Below the pieces are notes generated by a model. That model was not told the origin of the DNA and did no database searches. It was given only the letters and a program-made list of their open reading frames with translations. From CAYPZU01 sp964415395 (GTDB lineage Bacteria; Chlamydiota; Chlamydiia; Chlamydiales; SM23-39), in the NCBI GenBank assembly GCA_964415395.1, contig CAYPZU010000044.1, positions 1-18,223 of the forward strand: a stretch of DNA of 18,223 nucleotides. The letters run 5' to 3'. The translations under genes were made by a program, and so were the position numbers. Below are positions 1 through 7,820 of the stretch, one piece after another; the first letter of the stretch is position 1; each line of letters opens with the position of its first letter.

Positions 1-19
1 GTCTAGAAATAATTTGATA

Positions 20-766
20 TCAATTAATCAGACAGAAAGCGAGGGCGCGCTCGGCGAGCGCATGCAGATTTTCGCGGACGAGCGGGTCTTTATGGCGCGG
101 CGTCCATGCTGCGGGGCCGACCTGATCGCTGACGACGAACAATGAAAGCGTCCGGACATGTTTCTCTTTGCCGATCGCAAAGAGCGTCGCCGCTTCCATC
201 TCGACAACGCCGCACCCAAGCGCTTTCACGCGGGCGATCTCGGCGGGAGATTCGCGGTAGATCGCAGAAAAGCTCCAGGCGTCGGCCGCATAAAAAGACT
301 CTGGCGCAAAGGCAGCCCACTCATCCAAAAGCTCTGGATCGGCCTCCGCGAAGCGCTCCCCTTCAGGCAAATAGAGGTGGCCCACGCCATCTTCTGCAAG
401 AGCTTTTGGCGAAACAACGAATGAGCCGATGGGATGGCCGTCGAGCGAGCCCGCTGTGCCGACTGCGACAAACCGCTCGACGCCGAGAGCGGCGAGTTCT
501 TCGAGTTTGATCGCAAGGGCAGGAGCGCCAATGCCCCAACCGGCCAAAATCCCCGCCTTTCCCCCCTCGACGAGAAACAGATCGGAATAGTCGGCTGAAG
601 GCTCGATTCCCACTCTGCTCGCCAGAAGATGTTTCAGCGTGCTCGACTGATAACAGACAAGAACCGATTTCGGGGCGGCGAAATCGGAAGCGATATGGCC
701 CGCGGCCATTTTGTATTCGATATATTTTTCAGCCGTTACAATCGGCTCGTACGAAAGATGTTCCAT
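20..766 (-). CDS. nucleoside phosphorylase (PNP/UDP family)
   Basis: Probable cytoplasmic nucleoside phosphorylase that splits a nucleoside with phosphate into base and ribose-1-phosphate for salvage; a uridine-phosphorylase-like enzyme is most likely, but the substrate cannot be read from the sequence. From the ATG at 766 the protein has 248 residues, normal for the family. Visible motifs are GTAGSL (103-108), the phosphate/ribose-binding glycine stretch; VVEMEAATL (187-195), carrying the ribose-contacting Glu; and VVSDQ (211-215) near the end, the usual place of the base-contacting Asp. An in-frame GTG at 802 would add 12 residues (MQNFLRSKRYGL), but its AAGG directly abuts the codon, so I prefer the ATG; the start stays uncertain. 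The inverted-repeat element at 811-1338 begins just upstream, so the native promoter may have been displaced and transcription may come from the element, whose gene reads in the same direction. Confidence 0.85.
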   Translation of the reverse strand: MEHLSYEPIVTAEKYIEYKMAAGHIASDFAAPKSVLVCYQSSTLKHLLASRVGIEPSADYSDLFLVEGGKAGILAGWGIGAPALAIKLEELAALGVERFVAVGTAGSLDGHPIGSFVVSPKALAEDGVGHLYLPEGERFAEADPELLDEWAAFAPESFYAADAWSFSAIYRESPAEIARVKALGCGVVEMEAATLFAIGKEKHVRTLSLFVVSDQVGPAAWTPRHKDPLVRENLHALAERALAFCLIN

Positions 767-810
767 AAGTCCATATCGTTTACTTCTTAAAAAATTCTGC
801 ACCCTTGCTT

Positions 811-896
811 TTCAAAAGGAACAGGATTCGCAAGATCGCAATCCCACCCCAGAAAAGATGCTTTTCAGGGGCCCCGGGCGGCATGATGCGCAGGAT
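811..896 (+). repeat. left arm of long inverted repeat
   Basis: Pairs with 1251-1338 in reverse complement. The core from about 829 to 888 differs at one base only (cAATCCC here against cAACCCC there); the outer ~18 bp has an indel and a few mismatches, and the inner ~8 bp has two. The arm contains its own hairpin at 847-871 (CCCCAGAAAAG, loop ATG, CTTTTCAGGGG; 10 of 11 pairs) followed by a GGGGCCCCGGGC palindromic run. Read on the plus strand, it encodes the same peptide (QDRNPTPEKMLFRGPGRHD) as the N-terminus of the gene starting in the right arm. Confidence 0.9.
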
Positions 897-1320
897 GATG
901 CACTCTTCTGTATTCTAACTTCCTTTTTCCAAAATTCGCCAACAGACCAACTGACAAATTCGTTACGGCCAGATAATTGATCAGCTGAGCTTGATGTTCT
1001 CCCGTCAGGCATTCGCAGCTTTTCAGCTCTACGATCACCTGCTTTTCCACAATAAGATCGGGAACGAATATCCCAATCTTCCGTCCTCGGAAAATCACCT
1101 CAAATCCTCTCTCAGATGAGACCTCTAACCCATTGTCAATCAGTGCAATCACTAGAGCATTGCGATAAACTGATTCGACAAAACCAGACCCAAGCGTATT
1201 GATCACATCGAAGCAGGATCCTAAAATCGCCTTCGTTATCTCACTAAATTGATCTTGCCCATCATGCCGCCCGGGGCCCCTGAAAAGCATCTTTTCTGGG
1301 GTGGGGTTGCGATCTTGCAT
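865..1320 (-). CDS. GxxExxY family protein (PDDEXK_3 nuclease-like)
   Basis: A 151-residue protein of the GxxExxY family, which belongs to the PD-(D/E)xK nuclease-like superfamily; its biological role is not established. The name-giving motif is GFVESVY (46-52). The nuclease-like core follows: PD at 87-88, then VIVELK with E98 and K100, and a conserved Gln near 112 (AQLINYL). The family core runs from about residue 24 (QFSEITK) to about 139 (LEYRR). The first ~22 residues and the final HHPAHHAARGP are read from the flanking inverted repeats and are probably not part of the fold. The start at 1320 has AGGG seven bases upstream; a second in-frame Met (residue 11) lies inside the repeat hairpin. 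The gene reads towards the phosphorylase and could be co-transcribed with it. Motifs look intact, so there is no sign of decay. Confidence 0.85.
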   Translation of the reverse strand: MQDRNPTPEKMLFRGPGRHDGQDQFSEITKAILGSCFDVINTLGSGFVESVYRNALVIALIDNGLEVSSERGFEVIFRGRKIGIFVPDLIVEKQVIVELKSCECLTGEHQAQLINYLAVTNLSVGLLANFGKRKLEYRRVHHPAHHAARGP

Positions 1321-1338
1321 ATCCTGTCCCTTTTTGAA
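1251..1338 (-). repeat. right arm of long inverted repeat
   Basis: Reverse complement of 811-896. It contains the matching hairpin at 1277-1301. Unlike the left arm, it carries an ATG (1318-1320 on the minus strand) preceded by AGGGA, so this arm supplies a ribosome binding site and start codon for the GxxExxY gene. The left arm has TTCGC at the equivalent place and lacks that start. Confidence 0.9.
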
Positions 1339-1470
1339 TGGTAGACTAACGTTATGCGCATTCGAAAAATCTTACCATCAGGTTCAACGTTGTATTTTAT
1401 CAGAGAGGAAAAGGGCCATCCAAGAGAAATTCTCTGACAAGAAATTTGTTTTTTTACTATGTTGGGATGC

Positions 1471-4308
1471 ATGAAAAGAAAATGGCTCCCCCTCCTTCTC
1501 TCAGTTCCCGGTTTCTCCCTCCCCGAAGGACCTCTATTCGTCCAGGGAGAGGGACTGACAGAATCAACAGCTCCCCGCACTCTCGAGGTGCGCGCCTCCG
1601 ACCGCTCGATCCTCCACTGGGACGCATTCAACGTCGCCTCGGATGAAACCGTCGTTTTCGATCTCCCGAACATCCAATCGGCCATCTTGAACCGCGTCGT
1701 CGGCTCCGCTCCGAGCGAAATCTTTGGACAAATCTCCTCGAACGGGCAGGTCGTCTTCGTCAACCCGAACGGCGTTCTCGTCGGGCGGGAAGCCGTGATC
1801 GATACGGCCCGCTGGATCGCCTCGACCTTCGATTTGCAGGACCGCGATTTTCTCGGATCCCAGGATTGGTCGTTTGCGGGAGAGAGCTTTGCCCCGATTG
1901 AAATCTACGGGCAGATCCGCGCGGAGCAAACTGCCGTGCTGGCCCGCGAAATCCTCTGCGCTGGCAAACTCGACGGCGCACAAATCGATCTCGCCGCCGG
2001 AATGGCCGCCCGCGTGACAGGCAGAGGAATCGAAATCGACCAACCCTCTTCAGGAACGCTTCTTTTCTCGGGAACAGCTTCGGCGCCGAGAATCTCTCTG
2101 CAGGGAACCTTCCTCTCCCTTTCAGGGGAACTGAGCGGCTCATCCATCCTCGTTGGAGGAAAGGACCATACTTCGGCTCTCGCCGTATTGCCCTCTGCAA
2201 AAATCACGACCCCTCCGAAAGGAGAAACGCTTCTTCTTGCCGCCGGCTCCGCCTCCTTTCAGGGCGAAGTCTACTCGCCTGGCGGGTTTGTCGAAGTCTC
2301 CGGCGTGAGGCATCTCGATTTCCGCGGAAAAGTCGACACGGACAAGACAGGCGTTTTGCTCCTCGATCCGAACGACATCACGATCACAAGCCTTGGAGTA
2401 ACCAACCCCTCTCCCCTCACTCCCAATTACGATGGAAGCCCGGTCGTCGCCTCGACCATCCTCAATACCGATCTGACGGCGCTTCTGGCCACAAACAGCG
2501 TCACGATCCAGACGAGCAGCTCAGTCGCCGGCGGCAATGGCGACATCACCGTTGAATTCGGCGCGCCTGTCTCTTGGATGTCGGGCACGAATCTTACCCT
2601 CCATGCGGCGAACTCTATTTTCATCAACGACCTGATCCAGGCGAACACATCCCCTAGCCTCGTAACGCTGGTAGCGGATCAAGGCGATATCGTGATTGTC
2701 AGCACAGACTTTGGTCCGACGGCCGCCGGAGTGGAGATCAACGGAAGCTATCCCGGAGCGGGAAGCAACGCCGTCATCGTTTCGGTTCCCAACGGCGCCC
2801 TCTCTTTGACATCAGCTATTGATTCGCGCGCCTATATTCAAACTTCCGACTCGATTCAAGCCGGAGATATCCGGATCGCCGCAAATTCCATCGACATCAC
2901 TTCCGCTGTCCCTTTCTCGGCGCTCAGCGACGCTGGAGTTTTCGGCGCGCGGAGCGACATCTACGTCACGGCAACAGGCGCGATGACCTTCGTGACCTCC
3001 GACGGGGCGGTTGCCTCCTCTCTTGCTGAAATCGTTACGGGGAATACGCCCCTGATGATGAACGTAGGCGGGAATCTCTATTTTTCCGCCGGCTCTCTCG
3101 ATTTCGACAACTCCGCAGTGATGAGCGGAGCCTTCTCGGCGACAGCCCTTTCAGCCTATGGCGTCGATGCCTCGACAGGAATTGTTACCGGTACCGTTGC
3201 CGGAGACGTCATTTTCCGGGGCGGGTCTGGCTTTGGCTGCGGCTCTGGAATTTCTTCACTTTTCGAAGGAGAAATCAACGTCGCGATCAGCGGGAATGCA
3301 ACTTTTATCTCAAGTCCCGGGCCGACAGCCGTTTTCTGCGGCTCTGGAATCGCCAGCGTGCTGGCGTCAGGGATGGGATCGACAAGAAATGTGAATGTCT
3401 CCGTCGGGGGCGACGTCCTCGCCATCTGCGGGGGAGGAACCGGATCGGGAGCGGGATTCACCTCTGAAGGGAACCTCAATGTGGCCATCGGCGGCAATGC
3501 AGTCTTCCAAACCACGACTGGAATTGGATTGACAGCAGGAGACGCGCTCATCGCGATTGGATCAATCGACGCCGCCGTCGAGGGAAACCTCTCTTTTGCC
3601 GGCACATCCGCCACTCCACTGCCGTCAAGAATCTCGGCAGGCCAAAACGTCCATATCGCAGCGAAGGGCACCCTTTCTTTCGATTTCGCCAATGTGACAG
3701 CCGGTTTGGGCGAAATCAGCCTCGCCTCTCAAAACCAGTCGATCTTAATCACAAACGGCACGACGCTCCAATCGGCCGAAGAACTTTTGGTTGAAGCCGG
3801 CCGCAACATCGAAATGCGCTCCAGCACAGCCAATTCAACTTCAGGACGGATCGTCTTCATCGTCGACGCCCTGTATCCCGTACGCCCTCTGATTGGAACC
3901 GGAGCTTTGATCACCAACCCCTCGTCTCTTACCGCCGCGCTTGGAATTTCTCTCTACACCGCCCGCCAAGAACTCAATTCCATTACTGACACCACATTCA
4001 ACGGCGCATCCTTCTTCCCTGGAGAGATTTTTGTGAATACATCAAGCGAAGTCTGGTGCACCTACTATCCGGAAGGAACGACAACGTCCCCCTTTACGAT
4101 TTTCTACAAAGACTGCCTTCAAATCCTCGCCTACGACGCCAACCTGATCACATCGGAACTTCTCCGCGATCTCCACCCCTATGACGAACCTTGGGGCTGG
4201 CACGAGAACTTTTCAATTCAGGCTGAATGGGCCTTCGAGCCCTACTACCTCCGCCGCCGCCAGCTGATGTTCGACGGTCCGAAAAGCTGGACAGCGATCC
4301 TCAAATGA
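1471..4308 (+). CDS. filamentous haemagglutinin-like exoprotein (two-partner secretion)
   Basis: Predicted secreted or surface beta-helix protein of 945 residues, of the TpsA type exported by two-partner secretion. The start at 1471 gives a short signal-peptide-like N-terminus (MKRKWLPLLLSVPGFS) with GGGA just upstream; an ATG at 1459 would add four residues. The TPS export domain covers roughly residues 25-300: it has the diagnostic NPNG at 98-101 inside FVNPNGVLVG, preceded by GQISSNGQV. The central part is Gly/Ser/Ala-rich with repeated beta-strand units; around residues 578-710 units beginning GD or GN recur (GDVIF, GNATF, GDVLA, GNAVF, GNLSF), several carrying a Cys-Gly. The last ~85 residues are different: aromatic, with two Cys, ending in a basic segment. 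No TpsB/ShlB-type partner is in the window. Adhesion is the usual role of the family, but the function here is not shown. The stop overlaps the next start (ATGA). Confidence 0.85.
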   Translation: MKRKWLPLLLSVPGFSLPEGPLFVQGEGLTESTAPRTLEVRASDRSILHWDAFNVASDETVVFDLPNIQSAILNRVVGSAPSEIFGQISSNGQVVFVNPNGVLVGREAVIDTARWIASTFDLQDRDFLGSQDWSFAGESFAPIEIYGQIRAEQTAVLAREILCAGKLDGAQIDLAAGMAARVTGRGIEIDQPSSGTLLFSGTASAPRISLQGTFLSLSGELSGSSILVGGKDHTSALAVLPSAKITTPPKGETLLLAAGSASFQGEVYSPGGFVEVSGVRHLDFRGKVDTDKTGVLLLDPNDITITSLGVTNPSPLTPNYDGSPVVASTILNTDLTALLATNSVTIQTSSSVAGGNGDITVEFGAPVSWMSGTNLTLHAANSIFINDLIQANTSPSLVTLVADQGDIVIVSTDFGPTAAGVEINGSYPGAGSNAVIVSVPNGALSLTSAIDSRAYIQTSDSIQAGDIRIAANSIDITSAVPFSALSDAGVFGARSDIYVTATGAMTFVTSDGAVASSLAEIVTGNTPLMMNVGGNLYFSAGSLDFDNSAVMSGAFSATALSAYGVDASTGIVTGTVAGDVIFRGGSGFGCGSGISSLFEGEINVAISGNATFISSPGPTAVFCGSGIASVLASGMGSTRNVNVSVGGDVLAICGGGTGSGAGFTSEGNLNVAIGGNAVFQTTTGIGLTAGDALIAIGSIDAAVEGNLSFAGTSATPLPSRISAGQNVHIAAKGTLSFDFANVTAGLGEISLASQNQSILITNGTTLQSAEELLVEAGRNIEMRSSTANSTSGRIVFIVDALYPVRPLIGTGALITNPSSLTAALGISLYTARQELNSITDTTFNGASFFPGEIFVNTSSEVWCTYYPEGTTTSPFTIFYKDCLQILAYDANLITSELLRDLHPYDEPWGWHENFSIQAEWAFEPYYLRRRQLMFDGPKSWTAILK

Positions 4309-6935
4309 AGCTTCTCCGCCTTCTCTTTATCGCCGGTTTGCGCATCCGCTATCGGGTCCGCGTCAAGGGGCTTAACTCTCTTAAGCTCAAAGAAGGCAAA
4401 GGCGTCCTCTTTCTTCCCAACCATCCTTCGGAAATCGAATCGGCGATGCTCCTCTGCCTCCTTTGGCCCCGCTTCAAGATCCGCCCGCTCGCTGTCGAAT
4501 ACGTCTTCCATCACCCCCTGATCGGACCCATTGCGCGAAAGCTGAAAGCGCTTCCGATCCCCAATTTCGATTCTTCGATCAATCCCGTCAAAATTTCCCA
4601 GGCGAAAAAAACATTCGCCGCCGCGGCCCGCGGATTGAAAATCGGGGAGAATTTCCTCCTCTATCCTTCGAGCGGATGTAAAAATACGGGCAGGGAAATC
4701 GTCGGCGGCGCCTCCGGCGCCCACTCGCTCGTCCAGGAATGTCCGAACGCCAACATCATCCTCGTCCGCGTTTCAGGACTCTGGGGCAGCTCCTTTTCCC
4801 GCGCCCTCAGCGGACGGACGCCCGATTTGACTCAAATCATGATCCACGCGATCAAAACAGGGCTGAAAAACCTCTTCTTCTTCGCGCCGAAACGAGACGT
4901 TTTGATCGAATTCGAAGCGAACCCGCCCGATCTGCCAAAATCCGCTCCAAGAGCCGCCTTCAACCGCTTTCTTGAGAACTGGTACAACCGCTATCCCGAC
5001 GGCAAGGGAGGCGTTGTCGAAACAGAGCCGGCGGTGCAAATCTCCTACGCCTTCTGGAAAGAGGAAATTCCGCCGCTCTATCAGAGGAAAAAATCGCCCC
5101 TCACTTCCACCGGCGCCATCTCCAGTCCGGTGCAGCAAAAGATCTACGCCGAGCTGCGCCGCATTCTCAAAAACCCGCAGCTTGCCCTCGATCCCAACCA
5201 GAGCCTTGCCCTCGATCTCGCGATGGACTCGCTCGACATCGGAGATCTTTGCGCTTTTCTCGCAAAGCAGTACGAACTGGAAGAGTTCCGCCCGGAGCAG
5301 CTCGAAACCGTGCAGGACGTGCTCGAGATCGCGCAAGGCGCGCGCGCAGCGCCCGACTCGCCGCCGCTGCCTCCTTCCCTCGCCTGGCCCGAAGAAAAAG
5401 ACCGCCCGGCGCCCGCCGCCCCGACCGGCAATACGCTGCCTGAGGCGTTCTTCCTCGCCTGCAAACGGCTCGGCAAGCGCCCCCTCCTCGGCGATGACAG
5501 CGCAGGAGTGCTCAGCGCTTCCAGGGCCATGCGGGCCGTCTCCGTTCTCGCTGAAAAATTCCGCGCCTATCCCGAAGAGCGGATCGCCGTCATGCTCCCC
5601 GCTTCAGCCGGCGCCTTTCTCGTCATTCTCGCGCTCCAGCGCGCAGGGAAAATCCCCGTGATGCTCAACTGGACCCTCGGCCCCCGCTATCTCGAAGAGA
5701 TGATGCGCCTCAGCGGAGCGAAACGGACGCTCACCTCGTGGAAGTTCCTCGACAGGCTTTCCCACGTCGATTTTGGCAACCTCGTGGAAGGGATCGAGCT
5801 GCTTGAAGATCTCAAGCGGAACCTTTCTCTCAAAACCAAACTCAAAGGCGCCCTCCTCTCGAAATTCTCCCGCACCGCCTCCTGCAAAGAAACCTGCGTC
5901 ATCCTCTTCACCAGCGGAACCGAATCGCTTCCCAAATGCGTCCCGCTGACACATAAAAACGTCCTTTCCATGATCCAGGACGCGGTCAGCGTTTTAGAGC
6001 CTCTCTATCCTACCGACGTAGCTCTTTCAATCCTCCCGCCTTTCCACTCCTTTGGTTTTGCCGCCGTCGGCTTCCTCGCCCTTCTCTCCGGCGCGAGAAC
6101 AGCTTTCTATCCCGATCCCACCGACGGACCTGCGATCGCCGAACGGATCGCCCGGTGGAAAACGACCGTCTTTCCGGCGCCGCCCACATTCCTCAAACGG
6201 GTCTTCGCCGCAGCTTCCAATGAGCAGCTCAAAACGATCCGCCTCTATATCTCCGGAGCGGAAAAAGCCCCTCCCGAACTTCTCAGCCGCATCGCGGATA
6301 TCAATCCGGAAAGCCACTTCATCGAAGGCTACGGCATCACCGAGTGCGCCTCCGCTGTATCGGTCCATAAACCCGGCGCGCCTCTTGTCGGCGCAGGCCA
6401 GCTCCTCCCCCGCTGCGAAGCGCGCACGATCCACCCCGACACCCAGGAACCTCTGCCTCAAGGCGCCGAAGGAGAAATCTGCCTCCGCGGACCCTCTCTC
6501 TTCAGCGGATATCTCGGCAGCTCGCGCTCCCCTTTCATCCAAATCGACGGCAACCTCTGGTATCGGACCGGCGACCTCGGCCGGATCGGACCAGACCGCA
6601 CGGTCTTTCTTTCCGGGCGGCTCAAGCGGTTCGCCAAACTCGGCGGCGAAATGATCAGCCTCGGCGCAATCGAAGAAGCTCTCGTCTCTGAACTGATCTA
6701 TCTGAAAAAAATCTCGCGCGACGTCCCCTCTCTCGCCGTATGCGCCGATGAAAAAGCGCAAGGGATCGTCCTTTTCACCTCCGTCCCGCTCGAAAAAGAA
6801 ATCGCAAACGACATTCTGAAAAGAGCTGGATTCAGCAACCTGATCAAAATCTCATTTGTGAAAAAAATCGACGCCCTCCCGCTTCTGGCCACAGGAAAAA
6901 TGGATTACCGCTCTCTCCAGGCGCTCCTCGGTTAA
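4305..6935 (+). CDS. trifunctional fusion: PlsC acyltransferase, acyl carrier protein, acyl-ACP/CoA synthetase
   Basis: An 876-residue fusion likely used to activate fatty acids and transfer them to lysophospholipids at the inner membrane. Residues 1-230 resemble 1-acylglycerol-phosphate acyltransferase: LPNHPSEIE has H40 but E45 where the catalytic HX4D motif normally has Asp, and LYPSSGCKNTGRE matches the later FPEGTRS-like block. Residues about 272-343 form an acyl carrier protein domain with DSLDIG, Ser309 being the expected phosphopantetheine site. A Pro/Ala-rich linker (about 346-372) leads to an AMP-forming synthetase with FTSGTESLPK (535-544), EGYGITECAS, the YRTGDLGRI block and the catalytic Lys865 in ATGKMDY. 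The architecture recalls Aas (2-acyl-GPE acyltransferase/acyl-ACP synthetase) with a built-in carrier. The start at 4305 overlaps the exoprotein stop by four bases (ATGA), so translation is probably coupled; an upstream in-frame ATG at 4227 lies within the previous gene. Confidence 0.88.
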   Translation: MKLLRLLFIAGLRIRYRVRVKGLNSLKLKEGKGVLFLPNHPSEIESAMLLCLLWPRFKIRPLAVEYVFHHPLIGPIARKLKALPIPNFDSSINPVKISQAKKTFAAAARGLKIGENFLLYPSSGCKNTGREIVGGASGAHSLVQECPNANIILVRVSGLWGSSFSRALSGRTPDLTQIMIHAIKTGLKNLFFFAPKRDVLIEFEANPPDLPKSAPRAAFNRFLENWYNRYPDGKGGVVETEPAVQISYAFWKEEIPPLYQRKKSPLTSTGAISSPVQQKIYAELRRILKNPQLALDPNQSLALDLAMDSLDIGDLCAFLAKQYELEEFRPEQLETVQDVLEIAQGARAAPDSPPLPPSLAWPEEKDRPAPAAPTGNTLPEAFFLACKRLGKRPLLGDDSAGVLSASRAMRAVSVLAEKFRAYPEERIAVMLPASAGAFLVILALQRAGKIPVMLNWTLGPRYLEEMMRLSGAKRTLTSWKFLDRLSHVDFGNLVEGIELLEDLKRNLSLKTKLKGALLSKFSRTASCKETCVILFTSGTESLPKCVPLTHKNVLSMIQDAVSVLEPLYPTDVALSILPPFHSFGFAAVGFLALLSGARTAFYPDPTDGPAIAERIARWKTTVFPAPPTFLKRVFAAASNEQLKTIRLYISGAEKAPPELLSRIADINPESHFIEGYGITECASAVSVHKPGAPLVGAGQLLPRCEARTIHPDTQEPLPQGAEGEICLRGPSLFSGYLGSSRSPFIQIDGNLWYRTGDLGRIGPDRTVFLSGRLKRFAKLGGEMISLGAIEEALVSELIYLKKISRDVPSLAVCADEKAQGIVLFTSVPLEKEIANDILKRAGFSNLIKISFVKKIDALPLLATGKMDYRSLQALLG

Positions 6936-6998
6936 ATTTTAAGATATCATAAAAATTCAAAGGTGTTGTAAATTCCACGCCCCAAATCATAAGGATTT

Positions 6999-7820
6999 AT
7001 GGCAAGCGCAGCACCCGCAGTTCCCCACTTCAACCACCGGCTCCATTTTGGAGAGCACCAGTTGCCCGTCGACACCGCAAAGTCGATGTGGATTCTCCCG
7101 CGGACAGTCTACCCGTGGGGAAAAGACCTCTCTAAACAGACCTACCAGCTGACCATCCGGTTCAGCACGCTGAAAGAGGGCAAACCCTCCGGCTGGGGAG
7201 ATTACATCCTTGATATCGATGAGGGCGAAAAATTGAACAGGATCGTCGGAGAGCTCCGCCGGCTCAACGTCCAGTGGAACATGTGGGTGGATAAAGTCGC
7301 CCCCTCTCTCCGCCACCGCAGAATCGATCTGTTTTTCGACAATCGAAGGCTCGCCGGCCACGTTGCTGAAGCCGCTGGCGGAACAGGCGCGCTCCATTGG
7401 GGCGACATCTATCTCTGGTTCCAGCGAGCGCTCGGCATCCAATCTGACGACCGCCCAACGCAGGTAGTCGAATTCGAAGGCGGCAAAACCGCCGTGCGCA
7501 TCGCTTTCTCAGATGGGCCCGACTTGAGAGAAAGAATGGAAGCCGCCCTCCGCCGCCTAAACGATCTTTCGGTCAATCACCAGATTGCCAGATGCCTCCA
7601 CGCAAACGCCCAATTCAATCTGGAAATTCCAGAGGACGAACCAGGAAATCCGCCCCCCATCGACCATTCCGCGGCAGAGTCGAGCGGAGATAAGAACTCT
7701 CCCTGTTTTGCTGTGACAGAAAGAACCATCGAAGCAACCCCTCCCTGGAGAGCGGAAGACCTCCCCTGGCTGATCGCTGCCAGCAAATCCGCCCCTGCCG
7801 AAGCTGGCGTCGATTCCTAG
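6999..7820 (+). CDS. hypothetical protein, 273 aa
   Basis: I do not recognise a family. The start is well supported: AAGGA at 6991-6995 sits three bases before the ATG at 6999. There is no signal peptide or membrane segment, so it is probably cytoplasmic or exported by a non-Sec route. The first ~210 residues look folded, with mixed aromatic and charged content (e.g. YPWGKDLSKQTYQLTIRFS and DKVAPSLRHRRIDLFFDN). The final ~65 residues are Pro/Glu/Ala-rich (IPEDEPGNPPP) and probably disordered. It lies 63 bp after the synthetase fusion on the same strand; the AT-rich spacer (6936-6998) could hold a promoter (AAGATATCATAAA) or simply join the operon. Its stop TAG (7818-7820) shares a CTAG palindrome with the stop of the convergent gene. 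Codon use resembles the neighbours. Confidence 0.75.
   Translation: MASAAPAVPHFNHRLHFGEHQLPVDTAKSMWILPRTVYPWGKDLSKQTYQLTIRFSTLKEGKPSGWGDYILDIDEGEKLNRIVGELRRLNVQWNMWVDKVAPSLRHRRIDLFFDNRRLAGHVAEAAGGTGALHWGDIYLWFQRALGIQSDDRPTQVVEFEGGKTAVRIAFSDGPDLRERMEAALRRLNDLSVNHQIARCLHANAQFNLEIPEDEPGNPPPIDHSAAESSGDKNSPCFAVTERTIEATPPWRAEDLPWLIAASKSAPAEAGVDS

Larger units (their letters stand above)
811..1338. mobile_element. inverted-repeat-bounded element carrying a GxxExxY gene
   Basis: A unit of about 528 bp bounded by two long inverted repeats (811-896 and 1251-1338) with a single small gene between them on the minus strand. The arms are nearly identical through their central ~50 bp and weaker at both edges. 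The interior (about 900-1250) is visibly more AT-rich than the flanking genes. No target-site duplication is evident at the outer edges, and there is no transposase. The gene's first ~22 codons and last ~10 codons lie inside the arms. Inference: a non-autonomous mobile unit or a gene captured within a palindromic repeat. Alternatively the repeats could arise from local duplication and inversion. Confidence 0.6.

Noticed and set aside
711..980. Plus-strand reading frame crossing the left repeat arm, sharing a peptide with the GxxExxY N-terminus
   Set aside because: The shared peptide is simply the consequence of the inverted repeat; the rest is antisense to the phosphorylase start and the GxxExxY gene, with no family features.
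1418..1458. Inverted AGAGAA-TTCTCT with following T-run upstream of the exoprotein
   Set aside because: It lies between the element and the gene start, the stem is only six AT-rich pairs, and the T-run is separated from it; not convincing as a terminator or riboswitch.
4227..4304. 26-residue N-terminal extension of the acyltransferase fusion
   Set aside because: It lies inside the exoprotein gene, is Pro-rich, and the ATGA junction at 4305 gives a typical PlsC start.
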